Origin: Chroococcus sp. FPU101 | GTDB taxonomy: Bacteria; Cyanobacteriota; Cyanobacteriia; Cyanobacteriales; Microcystaceae | Assembly: GCF_017312365.1 (NCBI RefSeq) | Contig: NZ_BLJI01000029.1 | Coordinates: 1 to 57,718, forward strand | DNA: 57,718 nucleotides | Direction of reading: 5' to 3' | Shown here: piece by piece, positions 28,346 to 37,584 of the stretch | How positions within the stretch are numbered: the stretch's first letter is position 1 | How the letters are laid out: the number at the start of each line of letters is the position of its first letter | Position numbers and translations under genes: made by a program | Notes under the pieces: generated by a model | Database searches by the model: none | Told to the model about the DNA's origin: nothing | What the model saw: the letters and a program-made list of their open reading frames with translations, nothing else

Positions 28346-29326
28346 ATGAAAATCGTTTTCTTTGGTACCCCGTTGTTTGCTGTTCCCACCCTAGAAGTCT
28401 TACTTCGTTCTCCTGAATTTGAAGTTGTTGCAGTCGTCACCCAACCCGATAAAAGGAGAGGCAGGGGTAGTCAATTGATTCCCTCCCCTATTAAAAAATT
28501 AGCCACAGAGCATCAATTACCTATCTGGCAACCCAAACGAGTCAAAAAATCCGCAGAAACACTTTCTAGCCTCAAAAAAAGCCAAGCAGATGTTTTTGTG
28601 GTGGTGGCTTATGGACAAATTTTATCACCTGAAATTTTAGCGATGCCTCGCTTAGGATGTATTAATGTTCACGCTTCCCTGTTACCTAAATATCGCGGTG
28701 CTGCACCGATTCAATGGAGTATTAGAAAGGGGGAAACTGAAACGGGAGTCACAACAATGCTGATGGATGAGGGGATGGATACGGGAGCAATGTTATTAAC
28801 GGCACGAACTCCCATTGGACTGTTAGATAACGCTGAACAAATTGCCACACGTCTGAGTCAACAAGGTGCTATTTTACTGATTGAAACCCTTTCACAACTA
28901 AAACTTGGGGAAATCAAAGCAACTCCCCAAAATTCAGCCCTTACAACCTACGCTCCTTTAATTCAAAAAGAAGATTTAAGAATTGACTGGACACAATCGG
29001 CGGTAGCAATTCATGATCAAGTTAGAGGTTTTTATCCAGACTGTTTTACGACTTTTCGGAACCAAACTCTAAAAATTACTGCTACTGTTCCTTTAGCTGA
29101 ACCTTACTGGAGTGAACTTTCTTTAGACTTACCAGAAATACCGAGTTATACAAAAGGTGAAATGGGACAAGTTGTAGGAATTCTCAAAAATTTTGGCCCT
29201 GTCGTGCAGACAGGTGAAGGTTTACTGGTTTTACAACAAGTACAATTAGCAGGGAAACGACCCCAGTCAGGCAAAGATTTTATTAATGGAGTGCGTCTTA
29301 GTTTGAGCGTGGATCTATTTAGTTAA
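28346..29326 (+). CDS. fmt: Methionyl-tRNA formyltransferase
   Basis: Formylates initiator Met-tRNA with 10-formyl-tetrahydrofolate. The N-terminal domain has [32 protein letters not shown], the catalytic segment [23 protein letters not shown] and [12 protein letters not shown]. The C-terminal domain (about 205-326) ends [19 protein letters not shown]-like (here [19 protein letters not shown]). At 326 residues it is the usual length. The adjacent DUF6464-like gene converges and overlaps its last 8 bases. Confidence 0.97.
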   Translation: MKIVFFGTPLFAVPTLEVLLRSPEFEVVAVVTQPDKRRGRGSQLIPSPIKKLATEHQLPIWQPKRVKKSAETLSSLKKSQADVFVVVAYGQILSPEILAMPRLGCINVHASLLPKYRGAAPIQWSIRKGETETGVTTMLMDEGMDTGAMLLTARTPIGLLDNAEQIATRLSQQGAILLIETLSQLKLGEIKATPQNSALTTYAPLIQKEDLRIDWTQSAVAIHDQVRGFYPDCFTTFRNQTLKITATVPLAEPYWSELSLDLPEIPSYTKGEMGQVVGILKNFGPVVQTGEGLLVLQQVQLAGKRPQSGKDFINGVRLSLSVDLFS

Positions 29327-29678
29327 CTATCATTTCATATGAACGACAACCATCGCAAGGGCCATCGGGATTGACTGCACAGCGTAAAATCTCAGAACGA
29401 GCATTAAAGCAACAATTCGCATCACCAACTACCCAACGCCCGTCAATTAAGCTTTGTTCGTCTAATGATTTAGCTGCTTGGACATAAAGAGAAATTTTTT
29501 GTAAACAATAGCCACCAACCTTGTATTGATAGTGGTGGTGGCGTTCTAGTACTGCGTAGTATTTGCCCTCTAGGTCTAAATAGTTGCCAGGTTGGGGCAT
29601 CCAGTCTAATTGTATTTTGCCGAGGCTCTGACGGGGATGAGTCAGAATAACCTCTGTTGGTAATGAGTCTGGCTTCAT
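29319..29678 (-). CDS. DUF6464-like cyanobacterial Cys-rich protein
   Basis: A 119-residue soluble protein. The N-terminal half has [46 protein letters not shown]. The C-terminal part is Cys-rich: [31 protein letters not shown], with CxxC-type spacing that could bind zinc or a cluster. I place it in the cyanobacterial DUF6464 family from memory. Function unknown. Confidence 0.72.
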   Translation of the reverse strand: MKPDSLPTEVILTHPRQSLGKIQLDWMPQPGNYLDLEGKYYAVLERHHHYQYKVGGYCLQKISLYVQAAKSLDEQSLIDGRWVVGDANCCFNARSEILRCAVNPDGPCDGCRSYEMIVN

Positions 29679-29791
29679 AACACCTTCATGTATTCTAGGT
29701 TACTTCTAAAAGCATAGTAACGTACTAACCCTCACCTCATGGCTAGTTGTTTATATTTTCTCTAGAATCAGTCAATTTACCTAAAAACACC

Positions 29792-29847
29792 AAAGCAACC
29801 TAGCAATAAAAGTAAGTAACATCGGTAACCGCTAGGTAGCCTTTTTC
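29792..29847. terminator. Long hairpin downstream of the second PEP-CTERM gene
   Basis: AAAGCAACCTAGC (29792-29804) pairs with GCTAGGTAGCCTTT (29831-29844) with one mismatch across a 26-base loop. T-rich sequence follows on the plus strand and a short T run on the minus strand. It separates the DUF6464-like gene's leader from the PEP-CTERM gene end. Confidence 0.55.
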
Positions 29848-29858
29848 TTAGATTTAAA

Positions 29859-30644
29859 CTATTCTGCTTTGGCTTTACGCTTGAGAGAAAAAGCACCAGT
29901 TCCTAATACAGTCAAAAGACCTATTATTGCACTGGGTTCGGGAACTTCATATGAACCAATTTGATTAATCGCTAAGTCATAACCACGATCGCCAGTGATC
30001 ACTAATTTAACATAGTTAACCATACTCAGATCAACCAGTCCACCCGCTAGAATGTCTTCAAAGCTAAAGACAGCAGCACCTTCGGCAAAGCCATCAGTAT
30101 CAACGCTTTTTGATACGGTTGACATATTCAACCCGTCTGAAATCATCAGTTGAAAGTTAAAGGCAATTCCATCAGTGGTATAGTCAATTTTAATCCCTTT
30201 TTCGTTATTCGCTCCAGTGAGCCTATTAAAGTTTCCTTGACCCATCGCTGCGATATCGTTGTACTCCAGCATGGTCATCGAGGATGTCCGAACTCTATTG
30301 TCAATATTTAACTCTCCATCAAAATTTCCGCTTCCAGTAAACACTCCAATGGTTGATTTGGGCGGAGCATCAAGAGGACTTGTTTGGGTAATACTAGAGG
30401 TTATGGTACGACTTCCACCAATCACCTCGTTTTTATCTAGCCCTGTAAAGATGCTAGTCTGAGTTTGCCCCGCCGTGTTTAGAAGGATGGGATTAGCTCC
30501 ACTGTTGCTCGGTGGAAAGCCTGGGGGTGAACTGCTAGGAACATCAAAGCTATCAATCAGAAAGGTTCCTGCCATAGCTTGAGAGGTACCCATTGCTAGG
30601 CTACTCGCTGCTAGACCGATTATTAGTAAGTGTTTGGTTTTCAT
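29859..30644 (-). CDS. PEP-CTERM sorting-domain exported protein
   Basis: A signal peptide (MKTKHLLIIGLAASSLAMGTSQAMA) is followed by a 200-residue beta-rich body with SRTITSSITQTSPLD and GSGNFDGELNIDNRVRTSSMT. The C-terminus carries the sorting signal YEVPEPSAIIGLLTVLGTGAF and a basic KRKAK end. It should be exported and processed by the exosortase system. There is no similarity by eye to the PEP-CTERM protein at 18937 outside the sorting tail. A 250-base A+T-rich leader precedes it. Confidence 0.88.
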   Translation of the reverse strand: MKTKHLLIIGLAASSLAMGTSQAMAGTFLIDSFDVPSSSPPGFPPSNSGANPILLNTAGQTQTSIFTGLDKNEVIGGSRTITSSITQTSPLDAPPKSTIGVFTGSGNFDGELNIDNRVRTSSMTMLEYNDIAAMGQGNFNRLTGANNEKGIKIDYTTDGIAFNFQLMISDGLNMSTVSKSVDTDGFAEGAAVFSFEDILAGGLVDLSMVNYVKLVITGDRGYDLAINQIGSYEVPEPSAIIGLLTVLGTGAFSLKRKAKAE

Positions 30645-30899
30645 CTCTTTTATTATGAACCTTGGGTTTGACGTTAGTATAATGGATTTGCTTGTTAACT
30701 AAATCGGGAATGTTTTATGATTTGATTTTATTGTTACTATAGCTATTAGATTTAAAATTGTCTAGTCTTAATAAAAAATTTTTTAGTAATCTTCCGAATC
30801 AATCATCAAAAGATTGTAAAGTCTACCGAATGTGACCATTAGAGTCACACTTACTTAGTATCACAAATCACATTCTAACCAGAGTTTTTAACATCCATC

Positions 30900-31448
30900 A
30901 TGTATCGCTCAGAATATTCTGAAGAACCACAACCCAAAAGACTTCCTAAAGTTCCTATTGATCGCCGTGCTTATGCCTTTCTCATCGATTTTGTCACTGT
31001 TTGGCTAGTGAGTTCCTTTGTGGGGACAGCTTGGGCGTTGCAGTTTTTTGTGTTTATCGTAGTATGGTTTGTCTTAAGAGTGATTATTGTCGAAAAAAAT
31101 AAAGGACAAAGTTTAGGGCGTTGGGCATTAGATATGAAGGTCATTGATTTACGCCTTAAGAGAATTCCTGGATTGACAGAATTAGCGATCCGTGAAGGGA
31201 TTGTGGGTTTAAGCGCGGCTTTAACAATGATTGGTCTTAATTATACGTTTCCTAACCCTTTATCAATGATTCTGCTGTCTTCTTTCCTTCTGGCTGATTG
31301 TGGAATGGCTTTAGGTGATGAACAATCTAGTCAAGCTTTTCACGATCGGATCGGTAAAACGGTGATTATACCGAGTAAACGGGGGTTTTCTCTCGATTTA
31401 AGACTTAAACAACTCTGGCGCGAAGTTAAATATAAATTGCGTAAGTGA
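30900..31448 (+). CDS. RDD family membrane protein
   Basis: A 182-residue protein with the RDD signature RRAYAFLIDFVTVWLVSSFVG, a second membrane helix, GQSLGRWALDMKVIDL, and two more hydrophobic segments. The basic C-terminus (RLKQLWREVKYKLRK) is probably cytoplasmic. RDD proteins are small integral membrane proteins, some linked to ion exchange; this one's role is unknown. It stands alone ahead of rpmG. Confidence 0.88.
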   Translation: MYRSEYSEEPQPKRLPKVPIDRRAYAFLIDFVTVWLVSSFVGTAWALQFFVFIVVWFVLRVIIVEKNKGQSLGRWALDMKVIDLRLKRIPGLTELAIREGIVGLSAALTMIGLNYTFPNPLSMILLSSFLLADCGMALGDEQSSQAFHDRIGKTVIIPSKRGFSLDLRLKQLWREVKYKLRK

Positions 31449-31614
31449 ATTTATTGTCAGTAATCTATGTCTTAAGTAGGATATTTTAAAAGTTAATCAG
31501 TCACTACATGAATCAAGCTTATTCAAAAGATTATGTCTTGCAAAAATATGCTCCACCATGCCATAATGATAAATTGCGTGTCAATCTAGATTAAAAACTA
31601 TTACCCGTTGAGAT

Positions 31615-31809
31615 ATGGCCAGTAAAAAAGGCGTTCGCCTAATTATTACTCTAGAATGCACCGAATGCCGCTCTAATAACAACAAGCGGACACCTGGTGT
31701 TTCTCGTTATACCACGACCAAAAACCGTCGTAATACAACAGCACGACTAGAACTTAAAAAATTCTGCCCTAACTGTAACAGACATACCGTACACAAAGAA
31801 ATTAAATAA
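31615..31809 (+). CDS. rpmG: 50S ribosomal protein L33
   Basis: A 64-residue L33 of the zinc-binding type. Cysteine pairs are in LECTECRSN and FCPNCNRHT, with the conserved [14 protein letters not shown] between them. It is followed after 22 bases by rpsR, the usual cyanobacterial/plastid rpl33-rps18 pair. Confidence 0.97.
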   Translation: MASKKGVRLIITLECTECRSNNNKRTPGVSRYTTTKNRRNTTARLELKKFCPNCNRHTVHKEIK

Positions 31810-31831
31810 AAATCGTACCTCAAAATTAATT

Positions 31832-32047
31832 ATGAGTTATTACCGTAAGCGTCTTTCGCCCATTCCTCCGACTCAACCCATTGACTACAAAGATGTAGAT
31901 TTATTGCGGAAGTTTATCACCGAACGCGGAAAAATTTTACCACGCCGCATTACTGGATTGACTGCCAAGCAACAACGAGCTTTGACTGAATCAGTTAAAC
32001 GCGCTCGTATTGTAGCATTACTTCCTTTTGTTAATAAAGAAGCCTAA
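31832..32047 (+). CDS. rpsR: 30S ribosomal protein S18
   Basis: A 71-residue S18 with [35 protein letters not shown] and the basic [12 protein letters not shown] end. Second gene of the rpmG-rpsR operon. A tandem-repeat hairpin follows its stop. Confidence 0.97.
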   Translation: MSYYRKRLSPIPPTQPIDYKDVDLLRKFITERGKILPRRITGLTAKQQRALTESVKRARIVALLPFVNKEA

Positions 32048-32049
32048 AA

Positions 32050-32108
32050 CAGTTATCAGTTATCAGTCATCAAATTTCGTTTACTGATTACTGATTACTG
32101 TTTACTGA
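32050..32108. repeat. Short tandem heptamer repeats forming an imperfect hairpin
   Basis: Three CAGTTAT/CAGTCAT-type heptamers (32050-32072) are followed after about 10 bases by TACTGAT/TACTGTT heptamers (32082-32108) that are their near complement (one mismatch per unit). Similar short repeats are common between cyanobacterial genes. This one sits between convergent rpsR and the pabC-like gene and forms the last codons of the latter. Confidence 0.6.
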
Positions 32109-32893
32109 ATAGTAGCTTCGTAGCTGTTCTAAAACCGAATGAGATGGTGAATACAATCGTTTAGCTCCTTTGTCCCAAACTTGAGCAAAAGGAACAATTT
32201 CCATTACACTATTACTGTAAGCGACGACTTCTAAATCTTGGATAAAACTAGATGTCCATGAGTTTTCCTGAACTAAGAGCTTTTGTAAATTAAGCCAATT
32301 GAGCAAATTAGCTCGAGCAATTCCAGGTAACAGCCCTTCTTTAAGATCTGGAGTATACCAACAGCCTTTTTTCCAACCCCAAAGATTTCCCGTTCCAGTT
32401 TCGAGCCAAGATCCCTCATGATCTACCAGTATCGCCTCTTTTGCGCCAAAATGCTGCGCTCGATTAGTCGCTAACCACGCACCTAAATAATTAGCAGTTT
32501 TATGAGAACTTAGAGAGCGTTCAAATAAGGGATCTTGTGCCACCCAAGCGATAATTCCTTTTTGCTGTCGTCGGGATAAATCATTGGGTAATGTACGTCC
32601 AATGATCCATTCTGTACCATTGGGAAAAATAGCGATCCGAATGACGGGATAGTGAGATATAACGTTTCGACTTCAGTCTGAATTTGATTCCAAGAAGGCG
32701 ACGGCCAGCCAAAAACCTGTAAACTATGACGTAAGCGATCGCAATGATCCTGCCAATGGGTTAAAGGATGTTCTAATGTTTGTCCATAGATGCGTAGGGT
32801 TGTAAATACCATGGCCCCATACAGTAAACTGGGATGATCGATACTCAAAGTAAGTTCATCTTTTTCAATTAGCTGACCATCATACCAAAACAT
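32088..32893 (-). pseudogene. Class IV aminotransferase (PabC-like aminodeoxychorismate lyase) with a 1-base frameshift
   Basis: The N-terminal part (32893 to about 32660) reads MFWYDGQLIEKDELTLSIDH, LLYGAMVFTTLRIYG and HPLTHWQDHCDRLR. The C-terminal part continues in another frame as SHYPVIRIAIFPNGTEWIIG, then the PLP-Lys segment SSHKTANYLGAWLA and TGTGNLWGW. Together they give one protein of about 268 residues, the normal length for class IV PLP enzymes such as 4-amino-4-deoxychorismate lyase in folate synthesis. The frame changes near 32660, where restoring one T in the GTTAT context would repair it. It is either a recent pseudogene or a consensus error. Confidence 0.85.
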
Positions 32894-33006
32894 AATTTTT
32901 TCTCAGCAAGAATTTAGGAAGCTATCATCTAAAAGTTAATTTAATTCGCCACAATAATAAATATCAGTTCTCTCATTTTATCTTTTCCAAGCCTGGGCTA
33001 ACTCCG

Positions 33007-34410
33007 ATGGTGAAACTTTGGCCAAAAATTGATCATCAATCTTTACAAGTTCGCTTAATAGCAGGAGTTGCCACAGTTTCTACAATGGGTTTGGGAAGTG
33101 TTGTTACTTGGATGAGTTGGCAAATTCAACATTTATTAGTCGAGACTCATAAACAAAATCTAGAAATCATTGCGAACCGTTTTCCCCGTGACGTAGAAAT
33201 TTATAGTGATATGGTATCCCTAGAAACAGGAATTCAAAAAGCAGTTAATAATCTGACTAATTATAATACTCTATTGTGGGTCAAAAATTCGGTTGGAACG
33301 ATTACTGCTAAATCTCAAACAGAGATGATGATTAGTAAAGAAAATACTTTAACGTTTTTATCTGATCTTAATTCTCAACCTAAATTACAAAAAATTCAGG
33401 GTGATTATTGGCTGTTGTGTGCTGTTCCTTTAGTAGTTAAAAAAAACTTTTACGGTCAACTATACATTGCTCATAATATTACGAGTGAGCAAACAATGTT
33501 TCTTCATTTGACCAGAAGTTTAAGTTTATCTAGTTTATTAGCAATTGGTGTGATGTTATTGGCGATCACTTGGTATGTAAGAAAGTCATTAAAACCACTT
33601 CATCGAATTAGTGAGATTACACAAAGTATTTCTGTAGACAAACTAAAAGATGCTCAAATTCAATTAGAAAATGCACCTAGTGAAATTAAACAACTAGTAC
33701 AAACTTATGAACAAATGTTATCTCGTCTGTCTCAATCTTGGGAACAACAACAGCAATTAGTTAGTAACGTTTCCCATGAATTACGAACACCCTTAACGAT
33801 TGTTTCAGGATATTTACAAAGTTTATTACGTCGTGGCGATAATTTAACATCTTCACAAAGAGAAGCGATAGAAGTAGCTACATCTGAGGCTAATCGTACC
33901 ATACAATTATTACAAGATTTACTCGATTTAGAGAGGGCTGATAGTGGTAGAATGCACTTCTATGCGGATTTAGTCAACTTAAACAATCTATTAATAGAAG
34001 TTGTTGAAATGACGAAAAAATTTAGTGATCGGATTTGTTTACTTGAGCTTCCAGAGCAAATCATTACGATTACCGTTAATGAACATCGTCTTAAACAATC
34101 TTTACTGAATTTAATTGATAATGCGATAAAATATTCTGAGCCGAATACACCGATAACTTTACGTTTAGAACACTCAAAAGAACAAGTTACTATTCAAGTT
34201 TGTGACCAAGGTATAGGTATTCCTTTACAACAGCAAGTCCGCATTTTTGAGCGTTTTTACCGAGTAGATGAAGCTAGAACTCGGACTACGGGAGGGAGTG
34301 GTTTAGGTCTTTCTATTGTGAAAACTTTTATTGAAGGAATGGGGGGGACAGTTTCAGTTTATTCTAGACTAAATAAAGGTAGTATTTTTTCGATTATTTT
34401 TCCCCTTTAA
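33007..34410 (+). CDS. Membrane sensor histidine kinase
   Basis: Two membrane helices (about 17-40 and 170-190) bracket an extracytoplasmic sensor region of about 130 residues. HAMP follows (about 190-245), then HisKA with the phospho-accepting His 257 in NVSHELRTPLTIVSGYL, and the ATPase domain with LIDNAIKYSEP (N box), VCDQGIGIP (G1) and GGSGLGLSIVK (G2). No response regulator gene is adjacent, so it is an orphan kinase in this window. The miaA gene follows after four bases, suggesting cotranscription. The stimulus is not deducible. Confidence 0.93.
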   Translation: MVKLWPKIDHQSLQVRLIAGVATVSTMGLGSVVTWMSWQIQHLLVETHKQNLEIIANRFPRDVEIYSDMVSLETGIQKAVNNLTNYNTLLWVKNSVGTITAKSQTEMMISKENTLTFLSDLNSQPKLQKIQGDYWLLCAVPLVVKKNFYGQLYIAHNITSEQTMFLHLTRSLSLSSLLAIGVMLLAITWYVRKSLKPLHRISEITQSISVDKLKDAQIQLENAPSEIKQLVQTYEQMLSRLSQSWEQQQQLVSNVSHELRTPLTIVSGYLQSLLRRGDNLTSSQREAIEVATSEANRTIQLLQDLLDLERADSGRMHFYADLVNLNNLLIEVVEMTKKFSDRICLLELPEQIITITVNEHRLKQSLLNLIDNAIKYSEPNTPITLRLEHSKEQVTIQVCDQGIGIPLQQQVRIFERFYRVDEARTRTTGGSGLGLSIVKTFIEGMGGTVSVYSRLNKGSIFSIIFPL

Positions 34411-34414
34411 AAAA

Positions 34415-35338
34415 ATGTCACCGATATTAATTGTTATTTGTGGCGCAACCGCTACAGGAAAAACAGGATTAGCGATAGAATTAGCACAAAAATTAAATAC
34501 AGTTATTTTAAGTGCGGATTCTCGTTTAGTTTATCGAGAATTTAATATTGGTACGGCTAAACCTTTTCAAGAAGAATTAGAATTAGTTCCACATTATTTA
34601 ATTGATATTTGTCATCCTACACAGATATTAACTTTAGCAGACTATCAAGAACAAGCTCAAAGTTTAATTAATTCACCTAAGATAAATACAGTACCTTTAT
34701 TATTAGTCGGTGGTACAGGTTTATATATCAAATCAATTACAAGGGGTTTAAAAATACCGAGAGTTTCGCCTAATTATGAATTGCGATCGCAGTTAGAATC
34801 ATTAGGTCAAAATCAACTTTATGCGTTTTTATCTCAAGTTGATCCAATTGCTACAAAAAAAATTCATCCAAATGATCAAACTCGAACCTTAAGAGCATTA
34901 GAAGTTTATTATGTGACAGGAAAACCGATTTCTGAACAACAAGGAGAATATCCCCCAAACTATCCTATTTTACAAATTGGTTTAGAATGCGATTTAGAAC
35001 AATTACAAAAAAGAATTGAAGTTAGAACGGATAAAATGGTCAAACTAGGATTAGTTGAAGAAGTGGAATATTTAGCTAAAAAATATGAATGGAATTTACC
35101 TTTACTAGATACATTAGGTTATGCAGAAGTCAAGCAATATTTACAAAATGAAATTACCTTAAATGAAGCAAAAGAACTAACCATTTTACATACTCGTCAG
35201 TTTGCTAAACGTCAGCGAACTTGGTTTCGTGCTTATCCTGAAATTGAATGGTTTGATGTCAATTCTGATAATTTATTTGAGCAAATATGGCGACGTATTC
35301 AAGATTTTTTAGCTCAAATTACTGAGACTCAATGGTAA
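34415..35338 (+). CDS. miaA: tRNA dimethylallyltransferase
   Basis: Adds a dimethylallyl group to A37 of tRNAs that read UNN codons. The P-loop ICGATATGKTGLAIELA lies at residues 8-25, followed by ILSADSRLVYREFNIGTAKP, LVGGTGLYIKSI and the late HTRQFAKRQRTWFR. Length 307 is typical. The last 20 bases overlap the convergent DUF6263-like gene. Confidence 0.96.
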   Translation: MSPILIVICGATATGKTGLAIELAQKLNTVILSADSRLVYREFNIGTAKPFQEELELVPHYLIDICHPTQILTLADYQEQAQSLINSPKINTVPLLLVGGTGLYIKSITRGLKIPRVSPNYELRSQLESLGQNQLYAFLSQVDPIATKKIHPNDQTRTLRALEVYYVTGKPISEQQGEYPPNYPILQIGLECDLEQLQKRIEVRTDKMVKLGLVEEVEYLAKKYEWNLPLLDTLGYAEVKQYLQNEITLNEAKELTILHTRQFAKRQRTWFRAYPEIEWFDVNSDNLFEQIWRRIQDFLAQITETQW

Positions 35339-36278
35339 TCTTCAGTGACCAGTTATAATGATTTAATCTTACTTCATTCATTTTCGATAATCGCGTTTCC
35401 ATAATTGTTTTAGATTCAAGAAAAGCTGTAGAAATAATGGGTAACATTTGGTTTAAATTAATTGTAGCTTGTCCATTGCCCTGAGTTGTAGTTGTCGTTA
35501 TTTGAACTGATGTTGAATTATTACTAGAATTTTTATACTCTTGAGTGTCTATTTGTTGTTCTAGAGTAATTCCTAAATTCAATACATTATCCTGTCTTTC
35601 TTTTACTTTTAGTTCATAAATAATGGTTTGATTGGGTTTAGATAAAATATACATCATTGGAATTATTTGATTAATTTTCCATTTAGCACCAACACCAACT
35701 GCTTGTGAAGGTAAAGGAGAAGAAAATTGATTAAAATAATTTAATGATTCATTCATCATGATTTGTTTAAGTTCTGGAGAGACTTTCTCTGGAAAAATAT
35801 AATCATACGTTTTTTTTACATTGCCTTGTGGAGCAATAATTAATGTTGCACCAGAAGCGATAACTTGAGCTAGATTAGAACTGATATCCCTAGCGGAAGT
35901 ATTTGAATTGCTCATTGATGCAGTAATTCCAGAATAAATATAACTTAAATGAATATCACCATTAGACTCTATTTTTTTAACGGTTGTATCCACAGTTATT
36001 TCTATATTGTAATTAAAATCATTTGAGCGAGATTGTTGATCTTCTGATGTATTTGTACCCATCATTATTTTTAATTTGATGGTTTGTTTGTCACCCACTA
36101 CTGGAGTAAAACGGAGTTGTTGCCTTGGTTCTGTCCCATAATCTAAAATGGTTACTTTTGATGTCTGTTTTGGACATTTTTCGGTTTGAGTAGGTGGAGA
36201 AGGTTCAGCAGCAAAAGACATAACATTTTGTCCCAGTACCAAACAAAAAATCGAACCAGCTAATAAAAATTTTCTCAT
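35319..36278 (-). CDS. Secreted protein, DUF6263-like
   Basis: A signal peptide (MRKFLLAGSIFCLVLGQNVMSFAAE) is followed by a 290-residue beta-rich domain: RQQLRFTPVVGDKQTIKLKI, SNGDIHLSYIYSGITAS, LIIAPQGNVKKTYDY, and VGVGAKWKINQIIPM. The pattern fits the uncharacterised DUF6263 family; I am moderately sure. It is expected in the periplasm. The 3' end overlaps miaA by 20 bases. Its start is 23 bases from a methyltransferase relic. Confidence 0.7.
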   Translation of the reverse strand: MRKFLLAGSIFCLVLGQNVMSFAAEPSPPTQTEKCPKQTSKVTILDYGTEPRQQLRFTPVVGDKQTIKLKIMMGTNTSEDQQSRSNDFNYNIEITVDTTVKKIESNGDIHLSYIYSGITASMSNSNTSARDISSNLAQVIASGATLIIAPQGNVKKTYDYIFPEKVSPELKQIMMNESLNYFNQFSSPLPSQAVGVGAKWKINQIIPMMYILSKPNQTIIYELKVKERQDNVLNLGITLEQQIDTQEYKNSSNNSTSVQITTTTTQGNGQATINLNQMLPIISTAFLESKTIMETRLSKMNEVRLNHYNWSLKITIESQ

Positions 36279-36300
36279 TGTATAATTTTTACGAAAAGTC

Positions 36301-36414
36301 TTATTCTATTTTTTCAAAAAAAGCAACACATTCAACATTGGGAGTTTGCGAAAAACAATTAGCAGGTTGAGCAAAAGTTATTCGGTAATTTCCTCTATAA
36401 TTTACTAAAGACAG
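36301..36414 (-). pseudogene. 3'-terminal relic of a second RumA-type methyltransferase gene
   Basis: The minus strand reads LSLVNYRGNYRITFAQPANC then FSQTPNVECVAFFEKIE and a stop. This matches the C-terminus of the intact methyltransferase at 37585 (YQLTFVQPADFFPQTPHVECVAF). Only about 37 codons remain, running up to the Coq4-like gene. It is a divergent copy, not an exact duplicate. Confidence 0.8.
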
Positions 36415-36430
36415 TATCGTTTTGAAAAAC

Positions 36431-36934
36431 ATGAGCAAGCTACCTCGTCCTCACTACATGGAAAGAAACAGCACTCAAACTCTACGGGAAGGTCTTGAAG
36501 AATATTATGCACTGAACCCTCATTTAACTCCTCCAAACACTCAACCACCCGAATTTGCTAAAATTTTGCTGGCTCATGATGTTGGTCATGTTATTTATGG
36601 TTGTGATACAGGGATGTATGATGAGCTAAAAATACTACCTTTATTTTGGTGGACGAGTGAATGTACCTTTAAAAAATTTCGTGAAATGAGAAATACACCT
36701 GCCGTAGATGTGATGTATGATGACATGATCAAGGAAAAAGGGGTATTCTGGCTTTATAGAGAAGTCCTTAAAGTTATTCCTCCACTCATTCCAAAGTTAA
36801 TAACATTTTGGTTTAAAACTCGTCAACGCAAAAACCGAGTCCCTTTTTTAGAATTTGAACCTCTACTTGAACGCTCTCTTTTAGATATTCGTCAAGGGTA
36901 TGACTTATTGCCTTTTATTAGTGATAATTCTTAG
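36431..36934 (+). CDS. Coq4-like protein with HDxxH motif
   Basis: A 168-residue protein. The segment FAKILLAHDVGHVIYGCDTG carries HDxxH, the metal-binding motif of COQ4, a ubiquinone-biosynthesis protein. Family similarity outside it (LREGLEEYYALNP, PAVDVMYDDMIK, LDIRQGYDLLP) is plausible. Cyanobacteria make plastoquinone and not ubiquinone, so the partner or substrate is unclear. I use ATG 36431 in place of the TTG three codons upstream. It is followed after 15 bases by mntA-hepT and lies in a small inserted block. Confidence 0.62.
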   Translation: MSKLPRPHYMERNSTQTLREGLEEYYALNPHLTPPNTQPPEFAKILLAHDVGHVIYGCDTGMYDELKILPLFWWTSECTFKKFREMRNTPAVDVMYDDMIKEKGVFWLYREVLKVIPPLIPKLITFWFKTRQRKNRVPFLEFEPLLERSLLDIRQGYDLLPFISDNS

Positions 36935-36949
36935 ACTAATTTCTCACTC

Positions 36950-37258
36950 ATGACAACTTTACCGATCAAAATTCCTCAAGAACAAATCATTAAGTTTTGT
37001 CAACACTACCACATTCGGAAACTGTCGCTGTTTGGTTCTGTATTGCGAGAAGATTTTACGACTCAAAGTGATATAGATTTTTTAGTTGAGTTTGAACCCA
37101 ATAAAACACCGAGTTTTTTTACATTAGCTCGTATGGAACAAGAATTGTCTGATCTGATTAATGGACGCAAAATAGATTTAAGAACGCCTCAAGAATTAAG
37201 TCATTACTTTCGAGATAGAGTTCTAACTGAGGCAAAAGTCATTTATGAGCATTGTTGA
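36950..37258 (+). CDS. mntA: MntA-like minimal nucleotidyltransferase antitoxin
   Basis: A 102-residue MNT protein with GSX10DXD: G29 S30 and D41-I-D43 in LFGSVLREDFTTQSDIDFLV. In characterised MntA-HepT pairs, this enzyme transfers AMP onto a tyrosine of the HepT RNase toxin and neutralises it. The start of hepT overlaps its last 14 bases, the usual arrangement. All catalytic residues that I can check are intact. Confidence 0.9.
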   Translation: MTTLPIKIPQEQIIKFCQHYHIRKLSLFGSVLREDFTTQSDIDFLVEFEPNKTPSFFTLARMEQELSDLINGRKIDLRTPQELSHYFRDRVLTEAKVIYEHC

Positions 37259-37550
37259 TGATTTAAGTCGTTTGTATCACATGAAAGATGCTGCCGAAGA
37301 AATTTTAGATTTTATGGCAGGTAAAATAAAAGAACATTTAACTAGAGAACGAATGTTAGCGTTAGCAGTGGTTAAAGATTTAGAAATAATTGGAGAAGCG
37401 GTCAGTAAAATTTCTGTAGAATGTCGAAACAGACATCCTACAATACTTTGGAATGAAATGATTGGGATGAGAAATCGATTAGTTCATGCTTACTATGGGA
37501 TTAATTTTGATATTGTTTGGGAAACAGTGCAGAATAATTTACTACCTTAA
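37245..37550 (+). CDS. hepT: HepT-like RNase toxin, C-terminus truncated by a frameshift
   Basis: A 101-residue HEPN protein (DUF86). The active-site RX4HXY motif is present: R76-NRLV-H81-A-Y83 in GMRNRLVHAYYGINF. The frame ends NNLLP-TAA. In the next register the DNA reads on as LIEQLEKAIQDKI and stops at 37588, the normal end of this family. A one-base loss in the CCTTAA stretch near 37547 has therefore removed about 13 residues. The RNase site and the modified Tyr are still there, so the toxin may still work. It overlaps mntA by 14 bases. Confidence 0.88.
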   Translation: MSIVDDLSRLYHMKDAAEEILDFMAGKIKEHLTRERMLALAVVKDLEIIGEAVSKISVECRNRHPTILWNEMIGMRNRLVHAYYGINFDIVWETVQNNLLP

Positions 37551-37584
37551 TTGAACAGCTAGAGAAAGCAATACAAGACAAAAT

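Noticed and set aside
28264-28440. Upstream extension of the 77-residue minus-strand protein to 136 residues
   Set aside because: This part lies antisense to the fmt start and has low-complexity, non-conserved character.
32050-32108. Possible CRISPR or direct-repeat array
   Set aside because: Units are only seven bases with no spacers; it is a short tandem repeat hairpin.
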